Shown: positions 9,452 through 18,385, numbered from the stretch's first letter. The stretch: DNA of 64,000 bases from an uncultured Helicobacteraceae bacterium (GCA_944323755.1 CALUTR010000006.1:24954-88953); one strand, 5' to 3'. The notes: generated by a model not told the origin, from the letters alone. Numbers and translations are program-made.

Positions 9452-11010
9452 TAGGCTTTATTGTCAATGGAGGCTTTATAGATGCAACAAGTGCAGATGG
9501 CTTTAGAAAATGTATAGCTAAAGAATTTAGTAATATTTATATCTTAAATTTAAGAGGCAATACAAGAACTTCTGGAGAAAAAGCCAAACAAGAAGGCGGA
9601 AATATCTTTGATATTAGAGTAGGCATAGCTATAATATTTTTTGTAAAAGAAAAGGATAAAAAAGAATGCAAAATCCACTACTATGATATAGGAGACTATC
9701 TAGATAGAGAGACAAAGCTTCAGAAATTAGTAGAATTTAAAAGTATATTAAATGTGCCACTTACTCATATCACACCAAATAGTAAGGGTGATTGGATTAA
9801 TCAAAGAGGAGATGAATTTGACAAGCTAATCCCCCTAAAAAATGACAAGAAAAAAAGTATAGACGATCAACAAAGTATATTTACAATAAATTCTTGTGGC
9901 ATAGCAACAAGTCGTGATAGCTGGGTTTATAGCTTTTCTAAAGATAGACTTAGAGATAATATGCAAAAATGTATAGATACATATAATGATGATTTAGAGA
10001 GATTTAATAAGCTTTATAGAATAGAATTTTTTCAAATACACAAAGACATTAAAAAATCTGAACTTTATAAAAAGTTAAATGATAAGCATATAACCACAGA
10101 TGAAACCAAAATTTCTTGGTCTAGAGCTTTAAAAAAAGATTTACTAAAAAATAAAAAAATACAAAATTTTGATGAAAATAATATAAGAATAAGCTCTTAT
10201 TGCCCCTTTGTCAAAGAATATCTTTACTATGATAAAACTTGGAATGAAGAGCAATCTCAATTGCCACAACTTTTCCCTAAAAATATAGATGAGAATTTGT
10301 TAATAAATACCACTAGAGGAAATTTTTCGGCTTTAATATCTGAAGATATACCTGATTTGCATCTTATAGGTGATACTCAAGCTTTTCCGCTTTATTTTTA
10401 TGAAGATGAAAATAAAGAATATGCTATAAGTGATTTTGCTTTGGATAAATTTAAAGAGCAATTACAAGATGAAACTATTAGTAAAGAAGATATATTTTAT
10501 TATATCTATGCGATTTTAAACCATAGAGGCTATAAGAATAAATACAAATTCCACCTAGCAAAAGAACCACCAAGAGTAGCTATAAGCAAGGATTTTAAAA
10601 ATTTAAGTATTTTGGGTAAAAAACTAGCTACTTTGCATCTAAATTATGAAAATAATGAAATGTATAAAAATGTAGAATGCAAAGATAGGGATTTTGATGA
10701 TCTAGATAATGATGGCTACTACAAAGTAACCAAAATAAGAAAAATAGGAAATGATATTTTCTATAATCAAAATATCACTATAAAAAATATACCAAGCAAA
10801 GCTTATGAATACATAATCAATGGAAAAAGTGCGATTGATTGGATCATAGATGAATATCAAATAAGCATAAATAAAAAAAGCTTGATAGAAAACAATCCAA
10901 ATGAATATCAAGGCGGACAATACATCTATGAACTACTTCTAAAAATCATAGATTTATCTATCAAAAGTGTAGATTTGATAAATGAGATTAGTAAACTTGA
11001 ATTTGAATAA
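9403..11010 (+). CDS. Type ISP restriction-modification protein, C-terminal part (rest of methyltransferase, target recognition domain)
   Basis: The frame is open from before the C tract to 11010. The ATG at 9403 sits inside the upstream gene without a Shine-Dalgarno and encodes nothing conserved before the tract, so it is probably not a real start. From about 9423 the product continues the methyltransferase fold (QGGIIGFIVNGGFID, then NLRGNTRTSGEKAKQEGG and FDIRVGIAIIFFVK) and ends in a target-recognition domain with the usual late motif TKIRKIGNDIFYNQNITIKN and a terminal region containing YIINGKSAIDWIIDEYQI. All of these are typical of the C-terminal half of Type ISP and related enzymes. 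It is made only if the tract shifts to C10 or C7. Frame integrity over 1.6 kb argues that the gene is switched rather than decaying. Confidence 0.88.
   Translation: MHYYPPPQGENNQGGIIGFIVNGGFIDATSADGFRKCIAKEFSNIYILNLRGNTRTSGEKAKQEGGNIFDIRVGIAIIFFVKEKDKKECKIHYYDIGDYLDRETKLQKLVEFKSILNVPLTHITPNSKGDWINQRGDEFDKLIPLKNDKKKSIDDQQSIFTINSCGIATSRDSWVYSFSKDRLRDNMQKCIDTYNDDLERFNKLYRIEFFQIHKDIKKSELYKKLNDKHITTDETKISWSRALKKDLLKNKKIQNFDENNIRISSYCPFVKEYLYYDKTWNEEQSQLPQLFPKNIDENLLINTTRGNFSALISEDIPDLHLIGDTQAFPLYFYEDENKEYAISDFALDKFKEQLQDETISKEDIFYYIYAILNHRGYKNKYKFHLAKEPPRVAISKDFKNLSILGKKLATLHLNYENNEMYKNVECKDRDFDDLDNDGYYKVTKIRKIGNDIFYNQNITIKNIPSKAYEYIINGKSAIDWIIDEYQISINKKSLIENNPNEYQGGQYIYELLLKIIDLSIKSVDLINEISKLEFE
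9414..9422 (+). repeat. Homopolymeric C9 tract, phase-variation switch in Type ISP gene
   Basis: Nine consecutive Cs inside the methyltransferase coding region, between its motif IV and the C-terminal half. With nine Cs the upstream frame reads ACC CCC CCC CAC and stops at 9449-9451; with ten it reads ACC CCC CCC CCA CAA GGC and enters the downstream frame, which continues GENNQGGIIGF. Losing two Cs would also restore the frame. Long G/C tracts are rare in this AT-rich genome and are the standard slipped-strand switch in Helicobacter and Campylobacter. The state seen is OFF. Confidence 0.9.
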
Positions 11011-11024
11011 GCTAAAACTATAAA

Positions 11025-11101
11025 TGGTGTCAAGAGAGAGACTTGAACTCTCGACCTCCGGCTTATGAGACCAGCGCTCTAACCAGCTGAGCTACCTTGA
11101 C
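11025..11101 (-). tRNA. tRNA with CAU anticodon (probably elongator tRNA-Met)
   Basis: Reading the minus strand from 11101: acceptor GTCAAGG pairs with TCTTGAC, then discriminator A and an encoded CCA ending at 11025 (77 nt). The D-loop region TAGCTCAGCTGGTTAGAGC and T-arm GTTCAAGTC are canonical. The anticodon loop is CTCATAA, giving CAU. It is not the initiator type, because the acceptor first pair is G-C. A tRNA-Ile2 with lysidine-modified CAU cannot be fully excluded. It lies alone between the Type ISP gene and pseC, a plausible insertion boundary for the R-M gene. Confidence 0.93.
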
Positions 11102-11149
11102 TAAATGAAGTAAATAAAGGCGTAATTCTACTTGAAGCAGCGTAAAAAG

Positions 11150-12259
11150 TCAATTAGATTCTAGAACTTTTAGCAAAGTATCCGCTACAAACTCCGCATC
11201 TTGTAGCGACATTTTTTGATGACAAGGAATACTTATCTCGCTTTTATAAAAATCCTCAACACTATCAATCAAATAATTAGAATCCTTATACAAACTAAAT
11301 TGATAAATCGGCTTATAATGCACCTGTACGCCAATACCATATGATAATAAAGATCTAAAGATCTCCTCTTTATTGCACCATAAATTTTGATGTAGCAAAA
11401 TAGGATACAAATGATAAGTGGATTTTACATAGTCTTTTATCTCTAGTGTATTAAAGTATGAATTCCCTTTAAATCTCGTATCATAGAATGCAGCTATCTT
11501 GTGTCGCTTCTGAATAAAGCTATCAATCTTTTGTAATTGCGATAGACCAAGCGCACAAGCTACATCACTTAAGCGAAAGTTATATCCAATCAAATCTAAT
11601 TTGCTATTCCAAAGATATGTCTTTTGAATGCCGTGAGAACAAAGCAACTTCGCCTTGGTATAGAATTCCTCATTATTTGTAGCAATAGCACCACCCTCAA
11701 TCGTAGTGATAGGCTTAAGCGCGTGAAAACTAAAGATCGTCATATCTGCAAAGCCACCTATCTTCTTCCCTTTGTATTCACCACCAAATGAATGCGAACT
11801 ATCCGATATAAAATAAAGATCATTTTGCTTACAAATCTCTAGTATTTCATCAACCTCTACGCTATTCCCTGCATAATCCACACTAACAATAGCCTTTATT
11901 GTAGATTTTGCATTGTTATTTAGTGTATTTTTAATAGAATCAATGCTTATATTACCATTACTATTGCAGCCACAAAAAATTGGTGTTATGCCATTTTCAA
12001 GCATCATATTTGAAGTAGCACAAAATGTAAGCGGTGTCGTAATCGCCCCATATCCCCTAAGTGACAGAATCTTATAAGCTACGTTTAATGATGAAGTTGC
12101 GGAATTAAACACAACCACAAACTTCACACCCAAATATTCTGCAAGCTTCCTTTCAAATCTATCAACAAGCTCACCTTGTGTGATATACTCCCCTTTTAGC
12201 GCGGATAAAACAGCAGCGATATCATCATCATCTATACATTGAGTGCTATAAGGTATCAT
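11150..12259 (-). CDS. pseC: UDP-4-amino-4,6-dideoxy-N-acetyl-beta-L-altrosamine transaminase PseC
   Basis: A 369-residue PLP aminotransferase of the DegT/DnrJ/EryC1 class. The cofactor lysine is K182 in SFHALKPITTIEGG, and the PLP ring is bracketed by ISDSSHSFGG (D153, H156). PseC makes the C4 amino sugar in CMP-pseudaminic acid synthesis, which supplies flagellin O-glycans in Helicobacter and Campylobacter. Its start overlaps the end of the upstream 185-codon gene by 4 bases. The same neighbours (pseC next to a small protein, then accC, accB) occur in H. pylori, which supports PseC over other DegT enzymes. Confidence 0.9.
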   Translation of the reverse strand: MIPYSTQCIDDDDIAAVLSALKGEYITQGELVDRFERKLAEYLGVKFVVVFNSATSSLNVAYKILSLRGYGAITTPLTFCATSNMMLENGITPIFCGCNSNGNISIDSIKNTLNNNAKSTIKAIVSVDYAGNSVEVDEILEICKQNDLYFISDSSHSFGGEYKGKKIGGFADMTIFSFHALKPITTIEGGAIATNNEEFYTKAKLLCSHGIQKTYLWNSKLDLIGYNFRLSDVACALGLSQLQKIDSFIQKRHKIAAFYDTRFKGNSYFNTLEIKDYVKSTYHLYPILLHQNLWCNKEEIFRSLLSYGIGVQVHYKPIYQFSLYKDSNYLIDSVEDFYKSEISIPCHQKMSLQDAEFVADTLLKVLESN

Positions 12260-12813
12260 AAAAGCAGTGTATCTATCTTTGAAGCAAGTGATGAGATATT
12301 ATGTGATTTAGCAAATAATGAAGCATTCGATACTAAAAAATCCTTATCAAATGCAATATCCTCTACATTTAAAGCTTGTTCTTTTAAAGCCCTAAGGGTA
12401 TCTTTAATAGCCTTATCTTCAATCTTTAGTGATTTTTTAAAAATAGCAATATCTCTATCGCTATCTGGGAGAGAATCTAAGATTCTATTTGCATCAAAAA
12501 TGATATTACCATCATCATCTTTTATAATCTGACTTTGTGTAAATATCTGTTTATTAAAAAGCTTTGCATCAGATAATTTCACAGTAATCTCTGCCAAAGA
12601 ATCACTATTTAACATATCAGTGATAGTTTGACTTACAATTTGCAAAATACCAATACTATTATTTAGCTCTCTAGTTTTTATAGTGGAATATCCATTATCA
12701 ATATATCGATTACTAAAATTTACCTTTTGTTTTGGGGTAATACTGTCGTTATCAGCGACCTTTGTAGAATCTAGCGTAGTTAAATTTGCAGTATTTTTAG
12801 AGTCTATTCTCAT
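12256..12813 (-). CDS. Conserved protein of unknown function upstream of pseC (185 aa)
   Basis: I do not recognise a domain. The product is soluble, with no signal peptide; its first 60 residues are polar and low in structure and the rest is predicted helical with many Asp/Lys. It ends in SSLASKIDTLLL. It overlaps pseC by 4 bases, so the two are translationally coupled, and a gene in this position is known in H. pylori. The coupling to a flagellin-glycosylation gene hints at a flagellar role, but nothing in the sequence shows it. Confidence 0.75.
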   Translation of the reverse strand: MRIDSKNTANLTTLDSTKVADNDSITPKQKVNFSNRYIDNGYSTIKTRELNNSIGILQIVSQTITDMLNSDSLAEITVKLSDAKLFNKQIFTQSQIIKDDDGNIIFDANRILDSLPDSDRDIAIFKKSLKIEDKAIKDTLRALKEQALNVEDIAFDKDFLVSNASLFAKSHNISSLASKIDTLLL

Positions 12814-12820
12814 AAAATGC

Positions 12821-12842
12821 CTTAGTAAATAAATTTACTAAG
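12821..12842 (-). terminator. Inverted repeat between accC and the 185-aa gene
   Basis: A perfect 10-bp inverted repeat (CTTAGTAAAT with its complement, 2-base centre) immediately after the accC stop. On the minus strand it is followed by a short T run (GCATTTT). It could terminate or attenuate accBC transcription before the downstream pseC pair. The T tract is short, so termination is uncertain. Confidence 0.45.
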
Positions 12843-14201
12843 TTACAGCATTTTTTGTTCCAAATATTTAGTATGGATTCTTGATTTTTGAAAATCCTCA
12901 TTATCCATCATATCTATATGAAATGGGATCGTAGTTTTAATGCCCTCGACTTTGAATTCCTTAAGTGCCCTTTTCATTCTAGCTATAGCCTTTGGTCTAT
13001 CTTCTGCCCAAACAATAAGCTTACCAATCATAGAGTCATAAAACATAGGCACACTATATCCTGCATAAGCGTGAGTATCCATTCTTACATTGCCACCACC
13101 TGGTGGTATCCAAGTAGTAATCCTACCTGGACAAGGATAGAATTTCTCTGGATCTTCTGCAGTAATCCTACATTCTATAGAATGCCCTCTAAAAATAATA
13201 GAATCTTGACTAGGAAGTTCCTCTCCCTCTGCTATCCTTATCATAAACTCTATCAAATCAAGATTGCTTACCATTTCACTCACAGTGTGCTCTACCTGCA
13301 ATCTAGTATTCATTTCCATAAAATAAAAATTTGTTTTATTCTCATCAAGCAAAAACTCAAAAGTCCCTGCGCCTTCATATTTAATATATTTTGCTGCTTT
13401 TACCGCTGTCTGCAATAGATTTTTTCTCACTTCATCACTTAATACAACTGCAGGAGATTCTTCTATTAACTTTTGCTGTCTTCTTTGAAGCGAACAATCC
13501 CTTTCTCCAATATGTAAAACATTACCATATTTATCTGCGATAACTTGCACTTCAATATGTTTTGGATTTTTGATGAACTTCTCTATGTAAATAGAGCCAT
13601 CGCCAAAAGCACTAATTGCTTCAGATTCTGCTGCAAGAAATGAATTTTTAAAGCTTTCTGCATTCTCTACTATTCTCATACCTCTACCGCCACCACCTGC
13701 AGCAGCTTTAATAATCACTGGGAAACCTATCTTATCTGCTATTGCTTGGCCTTCTTTTACATCTCTAACAACACCATCACTACCCTCAATCACAGGGATA
13801 CCCGCTTCTTTCATCACATCTTTTGCTTTACTTTTATCACTCATCAACGCCATAACACTCTGACTTGGACCAATGAAAACAACATTATGATTTTCACAAA
13901 TCTCAACAAAATTTTGATTTTCACTTAAAAATCCATATCCTGGAAATATCGCATCTACTTTAAACAAATCAACAACAGTAATAATAGCTGGGATATTTAA
14001 ATAACTATCGCTTGATTTTGGACCACCTATGCAAACCTTAATATCAGCGACATCTAAATAATGCACATCTTTATCTGCAACAGAATAAATCACAACTGCC
14101 TCTTTGCCCATATCCTGTATAGTTCTAATAGCTCTTAACGCGATCTCTCCACGATTTGCAATTAAAATTCTTTTAATTTCTTTTTTAGTAGTTTTACTCA
14201 T
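12843..14201 (-). CDS. accC: Acetyl-CoA carboxylase, biotin carboxylase subunit
   Basis: A 452-residue ATP-grasp enzyme that carboxylates biotin on AccB with bicarbonate and ATP, the first half-reaction of malonyl-CoA formation. Visible features: N-terminal RILIANRGEIALRAIRT, the glycine-rich ATP loop AAAGGGGRGMRIV (about residues 165-178), GERDCSLQRRQQK and MEMNTRLQVEHTVSE with the catalytic and Mg-binding Glu/Asn/Arg. Normal length. The start immediately follows the accB stop, so accB-accC is one coupled unit. Confidence 0.97.
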   Translation of the reverse strand: MSKTTKKEIKRILIANRGEIALRAIRTIQDMGKEAVVIYSVADKDVHYLDVADIKVCIGGPKSSDSYLNIPAIITVVDLFKVDAIFPGYGFLSENQNFVEICENHNVVFIGPSQSVMALMSDKSKAKDVMKEAGIPVIEGSDGVVRDVKEGQAIADKIGFPVIIKAAAGGGGRGMRIVENAESFKNSFLAAESEAISAFGDGSIYIEKFIKNPKHIEVQVIADKYGNVLHIGERDCSLQRRQQKLIEESPAVVLSDEVRKNLLQTAVKAAKYIKYEGAGTFEFLLDENKTNFYFMEMNTRLQVEHTVSEMVSNLDLIEFMIRIAEGEELPSQDSIIFRGHSIECRITAEDPEKFYPCPGRITTWIPPGGGNVRMDTHAYAGYSVPMFYDSMIGKLIVWAEDRPKAIARMKRALKEFKVEGIKTTIPFHIDMMDNEDFQKSRIHTKYLEQKML

Positions 14202-14681
14202 TTATATCTTCTCAACCACAAATAATTCACTACTAAATTCTACACTTTGTGCATCAGATGGAATAATATCAATTATCTTGCAATCAAATTCTGCTTCGAT
14301 TTCATTCATTATCTTCATAGCTTCAATAATCGCTATTGTTTGACCTTTTTTCACTTTATCGCCAATATTAACATAAGGAGCAGAATCTGGAGATGGAGCA
14401 CGATAAAAAGTACCAACCATAGGAGAAGTAATCACTTCTGTATTTACACTTGTTTTTTGTGTAGTAGGAGTTTGAGATTGTGTTGCAGCTGCTAAATCGT
14501 GAGCATCTGTCTGAATACTTGGCATTGATACTTGTGGAGCAATATTTGCAGGTAATTTTTTTTGTGATTTTGCACCACTTTTTTCAAGCGAGATTTCAAA
14601 ATTCTCATTTACTATTTTTAGCTTTACAGAATTAGAATTATCAAACATTTCAAGTAGTTTTTTTATTTCTTGTATATTCAT
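14202..14681 (-). CDS. accB: Biotin carboxyl carrier protein of acetyl-CoA carboxylase
   Basis: A 159-residue BCCP. Layout: a helical N-terminal segment (1-35), an Ala/Thr/Gln/Pro-rich flexible linker (about 40-82), and the biotinyl domain starting at TSPMVGTFYRAPSP; biotin goes on K123 in IIEAMKIMNE. The thumb segment APYVNIGDKVKKG is present. It carries the carboxyl group between AccC and the AccAD transferase. First gene of the accBC unit, divergent from dcd with about 100 bp between them. Confidence 0.96.
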   Translation of the reverse strand: MNIQEIKKLLEMFDNSNSVKLKIVNENFEISLEKSGAKSQKKLPANIAPQVSMPSIQTDAHDLAAATQSQTPTTQKTSVNTEVITSPMVGTFYRAPSPDSAPYVNIGDKVKKGQTIAIIEAMKIMNEIEAEFDCKIIDIIPSDAQSVEFSSELFVVEKI

Positions 14682-14744
14682 TTTTAAGCCTTTATGTATA
14701 GTTTATTTTGTTTAAAAAAGATAGAAATCAAGTAATCAATTTTG

Positions 14745-14750
14745 TATAAT
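14745..14750 (+). promoter_or_regulatory. -10 box for dcd
   Basis: A perfect TATAAT preceded by TTTG (extended -10 form TGTATAAT), 31 bases upstream of the dcd ATG. There is no clear -35, as usual for Helicobacter housekeeping promoters. Spacing puts the start site near 14757. Confidence 0.65.
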
Positions 14751-14781
14751 AGCATAAAATTAATGAAAGGCTTACTTTGAT

Positions 14782-15339
14782 ATGGGTTTAAAATCTGATA
14801 ACTGGATAAAGAAAATGTCCCTGCAGCAAGAAATGATAACACCATTTGCAGAAAATCAATTAAGAAAGGGAATCATCAGTTATGGTGTAAGCAGCTATGG
14901 ATATGATATTCGCGTGGCCAATGAATATCAAATTTTCACAAATATTAATTCTACAATTGTCGATCCAAAAGATTTCAACGCAAATAATGTAGTGCATTAC
15001 ACAGGCAATATTTGCATTGTTCCACCAAATTCATTTGCACTTGCTAGAACTATAGAATACTTTAAAATTCCAAGAAATGTACTAGCGATATGTCTTGGGA
15101 AGAGTACATATGCAAGATGTGGGATTATAGTCAATGTAACACCATTTGAACCAGAATTTGAAGGACATATCACAATTGAAATATCAAACACAACTCCTTT
15201 GCCTGCAAAAATATATTCAAATGAAGGAATTGCTCAAGTATTGTTTTTTGAAGGTGATGAACAATGTGATACTAGCTACAAAGATAGAAATGGTAAATAT
15301 CAAAAACAAACAGGGATAACACTACCAAAAGTATTATAA
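14782..15339 (+). CDS. dcd: dCTP deaminase
   Basis: A 185-residue trimeric enzyme converting dCTP to dUTP and ammonia, feeding dTMP synthesis. It has the family core [16 protein letters not shown] (about residues 34-49), [14 protein letters not shown], and [20 protein letters not shown] with the catalytic Glu, followed by [12 protein letters not shown]. Length is close to the usual 188. AAAGGC precedes the ATG at moderate spacing. It is adjacent to accBC as in H. pylori, but its other neighbour here is the alpha operon end. Confidence 0.96.
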   Translation: MGLKSDNWIKKMSLQQEMITPFAENQLRKGIISYGVSSYGYDIRVANEYQIFTNINSTIVDPKDFNANNVVHYTGNICIVPPNSFALARTIEYFKIPRNVLAICLGKSTYARCGIIVNVTPFEPEFEGHITIEISNTTPLPAKIYSNEGIAQVLFFEGDEQCDTSYKDRNGKYQKQTGITLPKVL

Positions 15340-15362
15340 GTATTATAAAATGAAAGAAATTC

Positions 15363-15396
15363 TTTAGAATCTTTAAATGAATTTAAAGATTCTAAA
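15363..15396. terminator. Bidirectional terminator between dcd and rplQ
   Basis: A perfect inverted repeat with 16-base arms (TTTAGAATCTTTAAAT and its complement around a 2-base centre), so an effective stem of about 14 bp. It lies in the convergent gap after dcd (stop 15339) and after rplQ (stop 15403), so it can end both transcripts, including the S10-spc-alpha superoperon. Confidence 0.75.
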
Positions 15397-15402
15397 CTAA
15401 CA

Positions 15403-15756
15403 TTATTTTACAAATTCAATCACAGCCATAGGAGCAGCATCACCTCTTCGAATTATAGTCCGATGAATAGATGTGTAACCACCATTTCTTTGTGCATATC
15501 TAGGCGCAATTTCTGCAATTAATTTTTTCGTTGCTGCTTTATCTTGCAACTTTGCAAATACTTGCCTATGAGCATTACTATCGCCAACTTTTGCTTGAGT
15601 AATCAATCTTTCAATAAAAGACTGCAATTCTTTAGATTTAAATAATCCTGTCTGAATCTTTTCATATTTTATTAATGAAATAGAAAGATTCTTTAATAAT
15701 GCTTTTCTATGAGATGAAGTTCTCCCAAGCTTTCTATAATCATTACCATGTCTCAT
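15403..15756 (-). CDS. rplQ: 50S ribosomal protein L17
   Basis: A 117-residue L17, the last gene of the alpha operon. The start [20 protein letters not shown] and the C-terminal [14 protein letters not shown] are family hallmarks. Length is normal for Campylobacterota. It follows rpoA by 9 bases and is followed by a strong inverted repeat. Confidence 0.98.
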   Translation of the reverse strand: MRHGNDYRKLGRTSSHRKALLKNLSISLIKYEKIQTGLFKSKELQSFIERLITQAKVGDSNAHRQVFAKLQDKAATKKLIAEIAPRYAQRNGGYTSIHRTIIRRGDAAPMAVIEFVK

Positions 15757-15765
15757 ATAAAATCC

Positions 15766-16764
15766 TTAATTTTGTTTATCAAATTTTTTAAGAAGAAGCT
15801 CTCTGATATTATTTGGTAATTTTGCACCTATTTGATAGCCTATTTCTTTTAATTTTTCTGCTATCTCATCATAAGATCTTTTTCCTAGATTTTTAATATT
15901 TTTTAATTCATTTTCTTCCATTAAAACTAATTCACCAATATATTTCAATCCTATCTTGTCAAAACAATTAGAACATCTAGCACTAAGATTTAAACTATCA
16001 ATTTTTTGAAATAATATCTTGACCTCACTTGGCTCTTCCTCGACACTCTTAGCAGATGTATCCATTATATTTAATTCTTGACTAAAAATGCTCATTTGCT
16101 TATACATAACAGAAATAGAGTATTTAAAAGCTTCAATAGCAGTAATTCTTCCATCAGTTTCTATATCAAAAACAACTTTTTCAAAGGTAGGATCATCTTT
16201 TACAAGAACATTTTCTATATCATATGTAATTTTTTTAACCGGAGTAAAATATGCATCAATTGGTATAAAAGAATCCAATATTGACCCTCTTATATCTTCA
16301 CTAGATACATATCCTATGCCTTTATTAATAATAATAGAAAAATCAATCTTAATATCATCATTTATAGTAGCAATATAAACATCTGGATTTATAACATCAA
16401 CTTTATCAGTTTTTAAATCAGCTCCAGTTAGTATTTTTTCTCCCATAAAAGAGTAGCTGACAACAAGACTTGTTTCATCTTGATCTTTTAATTTAAATTG
16501 CAATTTTCGTAAATTGATAATAAATAAAGACACATCTTCTGTCATACCTTTTATGGAATCAAACTCATGGGATACGCCATCAATTTTTATACCAACTACA
16601 GAGTATCCAACAGAACTAGACATCAATAATCGTCTAATAGGATGAGCTAAAGTTATACCATAACCAGTTTCAAATGGATATGCAGAAATCTTTGCCCTAT
16701 TTGGGCTTATTTGTTCTACATCTATATTTGTAGGAATAAAAGGAAAAGTTTTAATAGTTTTCAT
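15766..16764 (-). CDS. rpoA: RNA polymerase alpha subunit
   Basis: 332 residues from the ATG at 16764, preceded by AGGTGG at 8 bases; a GTG 12 bases further upstream lies within that ribosome-binding site and is rejected as start. The N-terminal domain (assembly and beta/beta' contact) includes GYGITLAHPIRRLLMSSSVG near residues 34-53; the C-terminal DNA-binding domain includes CFDKIGLKYIGELVLM and KNLGKRSYDEIAEKL. It lies between rpsD and rplQ as in most bacteria. Confidence 0.97.
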   Translation of the reverse strand: MKTIKTFPFIPTNIDVEQISPNRAKISAYPFETGYGITLAHPIRRLLMSSSVGYSVVGIKIDGVSHEFDSIKGMTEDVSLFIINLRKLQFKLKDQDETSLVVSYSFMGEKILTGADLKTDKVDVINPDVYIATINDDIKIDFSIIINKGIGYVSSEDIRGSILDSFIPIDAYFTPVKKITYDIENVLVKDDPTFEKVVFDIETDGRITAIEAFKYSISVMYKQMSIFSQELNIMDTSAKSVEEEPSEVKILFQKIDSLNLSARCSNCFDKIGLKYIGELVLMEENELKNIKNLGKRSYDEIAEKLKEIGYQIGAKLPNNIRELLLKKFDKQN

Positions 16765-16783
16765 ACAAAATACCACCTAGCTA

Positions 16784-17410
16784 TTATTTAGAATACAACT
16801 CAACAATAAGTCGCTCTTCTACAGGAATCACAACTTCATCTCTATTTGGCAACCTTGTAAAAATACCAAACAACTTATTTTCATCAACATCCACCCAAGG
16901 AACAATTCCAGTCTGCTTTGTTAATTCTAAAGATCTAATAATTTGTTTATTATCGGTGCTTTTTTCTCTTATACTAATTTTTTGACCAATTTTAACAAAA
17001 AATGAAGGTATATTAACCTTCTTACCATCAACCAAAATATGTCCATGCGTAACTAATTGTCTAGCAAATCTTCTTGTCGATGCAAAGCCCATTCTATAAA
17101 CAACATTATCTAATCTTTGTTCTAATAGTTTTATAAGATTCTCTCCAGTATTACCTTCAATTCTATGAGCCTCATTAAATATAGCTTTAAACTGCTTTTC
17201 TGAAACACCATACATAAATTTAGCTTTCTGCTTTTCTCTTAATTGAAGACCATATTCTGATATTTTACCACCATTTTGTCCGTGCTGGCCAGGTCCATAT
17301 TTGCGTGAATTTAAAGCACACTTTCCAGCAAGCCTTCTTTCACCCTTCATATCAAGACTTACACCAAATCGTCTTTCAATTTTTTCTACAGGTCCAATAT
17401 ATCGTGCCAT
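16784..17410 (-). CDS. rpsD: 30S ribosomal protein S4
   Basis: A 208-residue primary 16S-binding protein. It has [24 protein letters not shown] near residue 40 and the S4 RNA-binding domain [20 protein letters not shown] through [17 protein letters not shown]. In many bacteria S4 represses the alpha operon by binding its mRNA; no such pseudoknot was identified here. The Zn-type cysteines of some S4 proteins are absent. Confidence 0.98.
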   Translation of the reverse strand: MARYIGPVEKIERRFGVSLDMKGERRLAGKCALNSRKYGPGQHGQNGGKISEYGLQLREKQKAKFMYGVSEKQFKAIFNEAHRIEGNTGENLIKLLEQRLDNVVYRMGFASTRRFARQLVTHGHILVDGKKVNIPSFFVKIGQKISIREKSTDNKQIIRSLELTKQTGIVPWVDVDENKLFGIFTRLPNRDEVVIPVEERLIVELYSK

Positions 17411-17420
17411 TTAACTCTCC

Positions 17421-17822
17421 TTAAACTCTTCTTCTTTTAGGTGGTCTACAACCATTATGTGGCAATGGTGTTACATCTTTTAACCACAAAACCTTAATGC
17501 CCTCTATAGAGCCAACACTTTTTATTGCAGTTTCTCTACCACTCCCAGGTCCTTGAACTTTAATTCCAACTTCCTTGATTCCACATTCTTTTGCTTTCAT
17601 TAAAGCAGATTCAACAGATTGTTGAGCAGCATATGGAGTTGATTTTTTAGAGCCTTTAAATCCAAGTGCTCCTGCAGTACTCCAACACAAAACATTACCC
17701 ATTTCATCAGTAACAGTTACAGAAGTATTATTAAAAGTAGCAGATATATGAACAATACCTCTAGCTATATTTTTCTTTGCAGTTTTTTTTCTCGTATTAG
17801 TTTTTATATTAGTCTTAGCCAT
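17421..17822 (-). CDS. rpsK: 30S ribosomal protein S11
   Basis: A 133-residue platform protein of the small subunit. It contains [18 protein letters not shown] near residues 22-39 and the conserved C-terminus THIT-like [18 protein letters not shown]. The N-terminal extension is Lys/Thr-rich. Normal length. It lies 8 bases after rpsM and 10 before rpsD. Confidence 0.98.
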   Translation of the reverse strand: MAKTNIKTNTRKKTAKKNIARGIVHISATFNNTSVTVTDEMGNVLCWSTAGALGFKGSKKSTPYAAQQSVESALMKAKECGIKEVGIKVQGPGSGRETAIKSVGSIEGIKVLWLKDVTPLPHNGCRPPKRRRV

Positions 17823-17830
17823 TGTTACTC

Positions 17831-18193
17831 CTACTTGCTACCTATTGTTTTCTTTTTGCCTTTTCTAGTTCTGGCATTATTTTTTGTTGTTTGTCCGCGA
17901 ACTGGAAGCCCTTTTCTATGTCTAATACCTCTATAACTTCCAACTTCCATTAATGCTTTGATATCCATAGTAACTTTTTTACGTAAATCACCCTCAACGA
18001 TATAACCCTCTTGAATCTTTTTTGATATTGAAGAGACTTCATCTTCGCTGAGATCATTAACTCGCTTATCAAAAGAAATATTTACAGCATTAAGGATATC
18101 TCTTGATGTTTTCAATCCTATACCATAGATATATGTAAGAGCATATTCTACTCTCTTCTTTTTTGGCAAATCTACACCAGCAATTCTAGCCAT
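17831..18193 (-). CDS. rpsM: 30S ribosomal protein S13
   Basis: A 120-residue protein of the 30S head contacting the P-site tRNA and the 50S. The start [20 protein letters not shown] and the C-terminal [20 protein letters not shown] are diagnostic. It directly follows rpmJ (3 bases between stop and start). Confidence 0.98.
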   Translation of the reverse strand: MARIAGVDLPKKKRVEYALTYIYGIGLKTSRDILNAVNISFDKRVNDLSEDEVSSISKKIQEGYIVEGDLRKKVTMDIKALMEVGSYRGIRHRKGLPVRGQTTKNNARTRKGKKKTIGSK

Positions 18194-18196
18194 ATT

Positions 18197-18310
18197 TTAT
18201 CCTTGTCTTTGTTTATGTTTTGGAGTTACACATATTACACGAATAACGCCTTTTCTTTTTATTATCTTACATTTATCACACATTTTCTTTACAGATGGTC
18301 GAACTTTCAT
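18197..18310 (-). CDS. rpmJ: 50S ribosomal protein L36
   Basis: A 37-residue gene. The product begins [20 protein letters not shown] and ends [10 protein letters not shown]. Its C-x2-C (C11, C14), a third Cys at 27 and His32 form the zinc-ribbon site of C+ L36 proteins. It sits between infA and rpsM, its standard place. The ATG at 18310 is preceded by GGAG-type sequence (AAGGAGAAGCA). Confidence 0.95.
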   Translation of the reverse strand: MKVRPSVKKMCDKCKIIKRKGVIRVICVTPKHKQRQG

Positions 18311-18357
18311 TGCTTCTCCTTAAAAAATAAATTTTAAATTTATGAAATTTAAGTGAA

Positions 18358-18385
18358 AATCTAAGATTCATAAAAAACTTAGATT
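18358..18385 (-). repeat. Inverted repeat in the infA-rpmJ gap
   Basis: AATCTAAG and its complement CTTAGATT flank a 12-base loop, in the 97-bp gap between infA and rpmJ, the largest gap within the superoperon. It could form an 8-bp hairpin in the transcript, possibly a processing site or weak attenuator separating the spc and alpha parts. No T-run of terminator length follows in the direction of transcription. Confidence 0.4.

Noticed and set aside
12239..12532. Plus-strand open frame opposite the 185-aa gene and pseC start
   Set aside because: It is antisense to two coupled genes and has no ribosome-binding site or known domain.
16765..16776. GTG at 16776 as the rpoA start
   Set aside because: The GTG is part of the AGGTGG ribosome-binding site for the ATG at 16764, and the product of the ATG matches the family N-terminus.
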